A stretch of 64,000 nucleotides of DNA. Origin: Megalonaias nervosa. Its lineage: Eukaryota; Mollusca; Bivalvia; Unionida; Unionidae. Position 1 is the first letter of the stretch; each line of letters begins with the position of its first letter. Both the position numbers and the translations under genes were made by a program. Below the pieces are notes generated by a model. That model was not told the origin of the DNA, made no database searches, and saw only the letters and a program-made list of their open reading frames with translations. Positions 58,671 to 64,000 of this stretch are shown here, piece by piece. The stretch lies in contig JAECUM010005005.1 in NCBI GenBank assembly GCA_016617855.1, positions 1-64,000 on the forward strand, in the 5' to 3' direction.

Positions 58671-58869
58671 TGTAATGTTATTTGTTATTGAAGAATAACC
58701 GCAGAAGGCGTTCTATACTATTTATTAAGTACAAGACATCAGTACAGTTAGGAAGTGGAAAAAAGACTGCCTTGAAAGTATTTTTCCCATGGCACTTAAA
58801 CCCTAGTGTATATCATTTCTAATCCAGTGTGGAATATCTGATTACTTTTACTGTCAAGTGATATTTTAA
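58671..58869 (-). repeat. 5' LTR of the gypsy element, truncated
   Basis: Matches 56037-56291 from TGTAATGTT to ATATTTTAAA, then diverges. Also lacks about 40 bp inside that the other copies have (58812-58816 junction). Confidence 0.88.
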
Positions 58870-59451
58870 ATTTTATTCCACCAAAAACTAAAGAAACATC
58901 TTACCAAAACTGAGCATAATTGCCCTCTAAACAGTCAAAGCGTAGAAGTATTGCTTGAGATTGGATGAGAACGACACATAGAATATGTTCCATGTGATAT
59001 CGACACTCGTGCTTTGTAATAAGAAATACTAACTGTTTAGTATCTTGGACTGCAGTTTTTTTGCTTCATTAACAACTGTAGGATCTTTTTTGTAGCCTTG
59101 TAGAGGTAGCAGCATCATAACTAAACATCTTGATTCTTGATTCCACAGGGAATCACTGCATGATGTGTAGTCCGAGTTTCCTCTGACCTTTCCCAACCAG
59201 GTTTTTTATTTCCCCCCCCAGATTTAGATATCTGAACAGTTATGTTGGAGTGGATGGTAAGAGCACTTTCTCTTTCAAACAGGATTTGCAGAAGCCACAT
59301 GATAGTGTCATAGAATAGAGAACATTACAGTCACTGATGATATTCTCTTTTTGAATAATACTTTGGAAGATATAATCTTATAAGAACGAACACAGAATCC
59401 ATATACATGTTATGGGGAATTGTAATTGCTATAACATTGATTGTACAGGGG
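58870..59451. other. No gene recognised
   Basis: Plain sequence; no coding or repeat signal noted. Confidence 0.5.
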
Positions 59452-59698
59452 CCCCAAGTGGCCAAGTGGTCTAAAGCACTCACCGTTCCGGATCGCTGCC
59501 ATCTCATCTCAGTCTGTATGGGTTTGAGTTTCGGGCTCAGCTAACATGGGTACGTGAGAAAGCCTGCCAGTAGCTTCTCATGGGTCAGTGGTTCTTCCCG
59601 GGGTTTTCCAGGGTTCTTCCTCCACCAGTTATACTGGCCATCATGTATAGCCTATCTTGTGCTGAAAAATGGCATTAAACCCTACAATAACAATAATA
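59452..59698 (+). mobile_element. tRNA-derived SINE, family A
   Basis: CCAAGTGGCCAAGTGGTCTAAA head, GGGTTTGAGTTTCGGG B box, body and a poor AATAAC tail. More diverged than the copy at 57822. Confidence 0.92.
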
Positions 59699-60223
59699 TA
59701 TTGATTGGACAAACAGAACATGGAACCAGGGGAATATGCTTAGTAACTCAGGGGCCTAATTTAATGGTTGATATTACAGGGTTCAAAATTAGGAATTTCT
59801 CACTAACCCACAGGATCACCAAAATTAAATTTTACAGATCCTAATTAAATTTTGCTGGTCTTGTTACAATTAACCAGGTGCCAGTTTAGTTTCTAATTTA
59901 ACATTTATATTCATTAACATCAGCTCAGAAAAATAACTGTAGTTTACAAACAAGATTCCTGAAAACTTTAAAGTTTACTTCATATGCTGATCTAAATGCC
60001 ACAATTTGCCCTGTTTCTGAAAAACCAACTTTCTGTCTTGATTTTATATATTCTTCTGCTATTAAGGAGCTTATGTTGTTGGATTCAAGGACAGTTTCTG
60101 AAAATGTATATACCCATCAATGAATGAAGTATTCCATACACTTTCATATTTCTCTGAATACTCAGAACAGAAGCGTGCAGCATCACAGCTTCTCATGTGT
60201 CATACTTAAGCCGTTTGTGTTAA

Positions 60224-60556
60224 TTATACCAGCATTTCTGGTACTTTTCTTTTTCTTTTCTCTTGATCGCACTGTATCTTGACATCATCAAATTTCTTCC
60301 ATTTTGGTGCTGGCCATGTGACTTGCAAATACTTCCACATGTTTGCAGTTGTCACTGTAAAATGTTTTGAATGTTTATCAACAGCAATACAAATATTAAA
60401 CACATTGTTCAGCATAATTCTGGATATTTGTATTTCAGCAAACATGACTTGTTGATTGCCTAAAACCCTATACCTTTTGTTATCATCAGTGATGAAGTCA
60501 GTGCTTGTGAACAGTACAAAAGGCTGTTTCCATGAGTGTGGGGACTGTTTTGACAT
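60224..60556 (-). CDS. Uncertain ORF, 110 residues
   Basis: Reads SPHSWKQPFVLFTSTDFITD, VLGNQQVMFAEIQISRIMLN, then WPAPKWKKFDDVKIQCDQEK and a basic tail (KRKRK). Composition is protein-like and ATG-initiated, but I recognise no family. Could be an exon or a transposon-derived gene fragment. Confidence 0.3.
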   Translation of the reverse strand: MSKQSPHSWKQPFVLFTSTDFITDDNKRYRVLGNQQVMFAEIQISRIMLNNVFNICIAVDKHSKHFTVTTANMWKYLQVTWPAPKWKKFDDVKIQCDQEKRKRKVPEMLV

Positions 60557-60829
60557 AGTCTAATTTATTTTATGAGTGGTTTCAAACCTGTCCATTTATG
60601 CCACAAGTATTCATTGTATCATATCAGTTTCAGGACATTGTTAGATACTCAGCACAATAAACAGTTAATTTATCCTTTAGAGGAAATGCTGACTCACAAC
60701 CATTTCTTAAGTGTTATGATAGTGCCCGGCACTTGTTTTCACTGCCCCAATGGACTAGTGACTGCTGGATTTAAAAAATCTTTTGGCAGAGTCACTAACT
60801 GTGGGATAGCGGATTAGTGTTAATATGCT

Positions 60830-61500
60830 ATCAACCCCATCTACAAACACAGTACTCAAAATAAATATGCTATCTACCCCATCTGCAAACACAGTACCAA
60901 ATATCAATATTATATCAGTTCCGTCTTAAAACATTGTACTCTAATAGCTGGCTCGCTAGGCGCTTGGCATTAAGAGGTTGGTGTTAGCACTGGTCAGCCT
61001 GGTGTCAGGATAATGTGACTGGGTGGGACGTCATGCTACATGTCTGCAGCATGATGCCCCAGTGCTAAGCATCACAATAAACTGCCACACTGCAGATATC
61101 ATAGCGATATGACTGAAAACTTTTAAAGCTACGTTAAAATTCCAAATCACACACAAACATTGTACTCGAAACCAATATTCTGTCAAACCCACCAGCACTG
61201 TACTCAGTACCAATATTATATCAGCCCTATCTGCAAACTCAGTACTCTGCATGAGTATGCTATCAACCCCATCTACAATCCGAACTAAAAACTCAGAACT
61301 CAGTATCAGTGTTTCACCAGTCCAATCTGCAAACATAGTACTCAATACCAATATACTATCAACCCATTTACAAAGAGTACATGATACCAATATTATATCA
61401 ATCCCATCTACACAGTACTCAGTACCAATATGATTTTGACCCCATCTACAAATACAGTACTCAATACCAATATGGTATCATACTCATCAACAGATTACTC
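60830..61500. repeat. Degenerate tandem repeat, unit about 43-48 bp, split by a SINE
   Basis: Words ACAGTACTCA, ACCAATAT and TATCAACCCCATCTACAAA recur about ten times. The family B SINE at 60943-61150 is inserted in the array. Confidence 0.8.
60943..61150 (+). mobile_element. SINE family B, 5'-truncated
   Basis: Starts at GCTGGCTCGCTAGGCGCTTGG and runs through the core to AATTCCAAATCACACACAAA. Head missing. Confidence 0.88.
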
Positions 61501-63411
61501 AATACAGTGTGACCCCACTATAACATGGTAGTTGGGAGCCATAGAACCCGACCATGTTAAAGACCAAACCGTGTTATAAGCAGCCAGGTCAGTTAGCTGA
61601 AGAAAATGATGCATGTACCCAAAAAAATTTGCAAGGGTGGGTGGGTGGGTTAGGTAATAAATGCGGGCGGAAAAATATATGCTTCATTGGCACAGTTACC
61701 ATCTTAAATCAATGCATATTAAATGAGAAATAACACCTGTTGTGAAAACAGAGAAGGCATATATATTTTACTTTATTCAGAGAACCATGCATTGGTACAT
61801 GTGTATATTGTTTATATATACATGTCTGATGTATCGCATGAATAGAGTATCAACACCGTGTACTCACCCGCGAAAATCTAATCACATACATTTGAATCCA
61901 CAATGCAAGTAATTCCATTGAAAATATGCACACACACACATTTAAAATATTCAATAATTTTGTCACAGGTCATATAGGTCTGAATTCAGGGGGAAAAAAA
62001 ATAGCACAATCACGTAACGAATGATGAAGCACATTTACTTTTCGATACGTCCGAAGTCGGTAAAAGTTAGTTTGCGTTTTAAGCCACCATTGGTAGTGTA
62101 CGTAAGCATAAACTTTTTTCCTGCAAAAAGGAAACTTTCACGGCACAGTAAACGTGTTCCAGTCACATTTGAAAATGAAATAATCCATCAGATTCCATTG
62201 CTTTTATTTAAGTTTGGTAATGACTTCCTTTGAAGAAAGGTTCTTTGTTTTTATTGAAGATTGTAGTCAGCTTTCTTTGAAGTGTGCATACGTTATTGAA
62301 GTCACAGCTAAAGGACAGCTTTGGAGAACCAAACAAATGCCCATTTCTTATTGTGGCAGCAACATCAAATAATTGTATTGCGTGATTGAGACTGATTTTT
62401 TTCCATTTGCTTTGTATGTTTTCATAACAATTGGTGCTTCAAAGGTAATCTGTTTTCTTTGAAATTTCAGCAAACTATTTTATCTGGGTACATTTTTAAA
62501 AAGGAATTGGACGTTGTTTGGTCGATTGTAGTTACTGTTCCTCCCTGCCCATTGAATAGATCAACAAGTAAGATCTTGTTTGGGGTTTTTTGTTGTTTTT
62601 GGGGGTTTTTTTGGGTTTTTTTTGCATTTGTGGTAGTGGCGTGATGCTGCCTTCCACTCATACATCAGAAATTTTAAAAAGGGATTACTACAGAAAATGT
62701 GAGTGAAAAGAAGAGGAATTTTACTTACCATCCACATAGAAATGTCAGTCAATGTAAATATATTAATTACTAGTGAGCGGCCAAAAATCCGAAGAAAGGT
62801 AGATTATGAGATAATGCCTCATCTGGTTGATCTCCACCGCCAGAAATGTCAACAAAAAATGCGGATATCTCATAACATATAGTACTCATGCTAGATGTCA
62901 ACATAAGTTGATTATGATATAACAATGCACTGTTAAGATGGTTTGTCAATATGGACAAAAACATTTGTGTAACAATAGATAAATTTCAGTGCAATTTATA
63001 TCAAGTTTGCTGCTTCCTTTCATTGGGCCTCTGAATTTCTCCTCTCTAAACCAGCGGTTGTATATACAAGTTTAAACAGCCAACAGCGTTGCCAATAAAA
63101 AAAAAAATCGCCAGATGGTATATTTTGCCACCAATAAGGAAAATAAATCTCAATTTGCGACATTGGCAAAATCCTGTGTGATCCCTGAATAAACTTTTTA
63201 CACGTTATTTTTCATACTTTTAAGAAGAAAATGCTGTTTTGTTGTGTACAAGAAAAATACATATACAATTTCAGGAGCCACGCCACGATCGTCTTGTATT
63301 ATTCATATGCGATCTCTTCCCCAAAATGATAATAAAGTTTTTACATTTTTTTTCTTCATACTTTTAAGGAAGAAATTATACTGTATACTGGGCAACTTAC
63401 AAAGAATGTAT
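61501..63411. other. No gene recognised
   Basis: At 61508-61590 an inverted word pair (ACTATAACATGGTAGTTGGG, ACCGTGTTATAAGCAGCC) looks like part of a dispersed repeat. ORFs at 62021 and 62459 show no family features. Confidence 0.45.
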
Positions 63412-64000
63412 TTATGTGTATACTGACCTTATAAACAATGTGTTTATGTGTACATTGTATACTGACCTTGTAAATAATGTGTTTATATGTACACTGTATA
63501 CTGGCCTTATAAATAATGTGTTTATATGTACACTGTATACTGGCCTTCTTATAAACAATGTGTTTATGTGTACATAGTATACAGACCTAGAAAGCAATGT
63601 GTTTATATGTACACTGTATACTGACCTTATAAACAATGTGTTTATATGTACACTGTATACTGGCCTTCTTATAAACAATGTGTTTATGTGTACACAGTAT
63701 ACAGACCTAATAAGCAATGTGTTTATATGTACACTGTATACTGACCTTATGAACAATATATTTATGTGTACACTGTATACTGACCTTATGAACAATGTGT
63801 TTATGTGTACACTGTATACAGACCTAATAAGCAATGTGTTTATGTGTACACAGTATACAGACCTCATAAACAATGTGTTTATGTGTACACAGTATACAGA
63901 CCTAATAAGCAATGTGTTTATATGTACACAGTATACACATCTCATAAACAATGTGTTTATGTGTACACTGTATACAGACCTAATAAGCAATGTGTTTATG
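63412..64000. repeat. 39-bp tandem array running off the right edge
   Basis: About 15 units, most of 39 bp (core AACAATGTGTTTATGTGTAC, then ACTGTATACTGACCTTATA). Since 39 is divisible by three, the minus strand stays open for 192 residues (RSVYSVHINTLFI repeats); a few units carry a three-base insertion, which also keeps the frame. The end is outside the window. Confidence 0.93.

Larger units (their letters stand above)
56037..58869 (-). mobile_element. Ty3/gypsy LTR retrotransposon, internally deleted and broken
   Basis: On the minus strand, from right to left: 5' LTR (58671-58869, outer end truncated), primer-binding site (TGGTGGCAGTGG, 58659-58670), gag, protease, RT, integrase tail, polypurine tract (56292-56303) and 3' LTR (56037-56291, TG...CA). 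Internal part only 2.4 kb including a 250-bp SINE, so most of RT, RNase H and integrase is lost. The LTRs differ by many substitutions, so the insertion is old. Confidence 0.9.

Noticed and set aside
61640..61660. Telomere-like GGGTGGGT run
   Set aside because: Only three short units, not the TTAGGG repeat.
62459..62661. Phe/Trp/Val-rich plus ORF and its reverse partner
   Set aside because: Arises from a T/G homopolymer-rich stretch near 62580-62625.

Overview
The window looks like AT-rich nuclear DNA of an invertebrate animal, most likely a marine mollusc. This is inferred from a spliced host gene with long introns, two families of tRNA-headed SINEs, remnants of LINE, Ty3/gypsy and DIRS-like retroelements, and many microsatellites. 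No species can be named from the sequence alone.

Region 1 (about 3.6-25.4 kb, minus strand) is the first half of a beta-glucuronidase (GUSB, glycoside hydrolase family 2) gene. Six exons can be placed with matching splice phases: 25170-25376, 17600-17776, 11021-11196, 8864-9006, 6312-6505 and 3599-3739. They cover the signal peptide, the sugar-binding domain, the immunoglobulin-like domain and the start of the TIM barrel. The exons with the catalytic glutamates must lie left of base 1. The introns hold SINEs, tandem arrays (one is a 27-bp minisatellite open on both strands) and retroelement remnants.

Region 2 (about 25.4-40.4 kb) has no convincing complete host gene. It holds SINEs, simple repeats, a 151-residue single-membrane-segment ORF (34.5-34.9 kb), a possible coding exon (37.8-38.0 kb), a solo LTR with a 5-bp target duplication (38.55-38.82 kb), and a decayed coding block (36.1-36.8 kb) that recurs in the same orientation at 51.66-52.4 kb.

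Region 3 (about 40.4-51.3 kb) is the most interesting part: an integrated virus-like element of the Polinton/Maverick/adintovirus type. Left to right it has a fibre-like protein, a two-membrane-segment protein, a capsid-like structural protein, an acidic reverse-strand protein, a structured non-coding stretch with a tRNA-like element, an HNH homing-type endonuclease, a Cys-rich zinc protein, a large replication protein (divergent B-family DNA polymerase palm, superfamily 1 helicase and C-terminal HNH), a retrovirus-type integrase, a zinc-ribbon plus phospholipase A2 protein, and an A32/FtsK-like packaging ATPase. Integrase and ATPase are open; most other genes carry single-base frameshifts, often at homopolymers, so the copy is either decaying or affected by sequencing error. 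I could not find a standard double-jelly-roll major capsid gene, a maturation protease or terminal inverted repeats.

Region 4 (about 51.3-64 kb) holds the second copy of the decayed coding block, a deleted Ty3/gypsy element on the minus strand with two LTRs (56.04-58.87 kb) carrying a SINE with a 12-bp target duplication, more SINEs, and a 39-bp tandem array running off the right edge.
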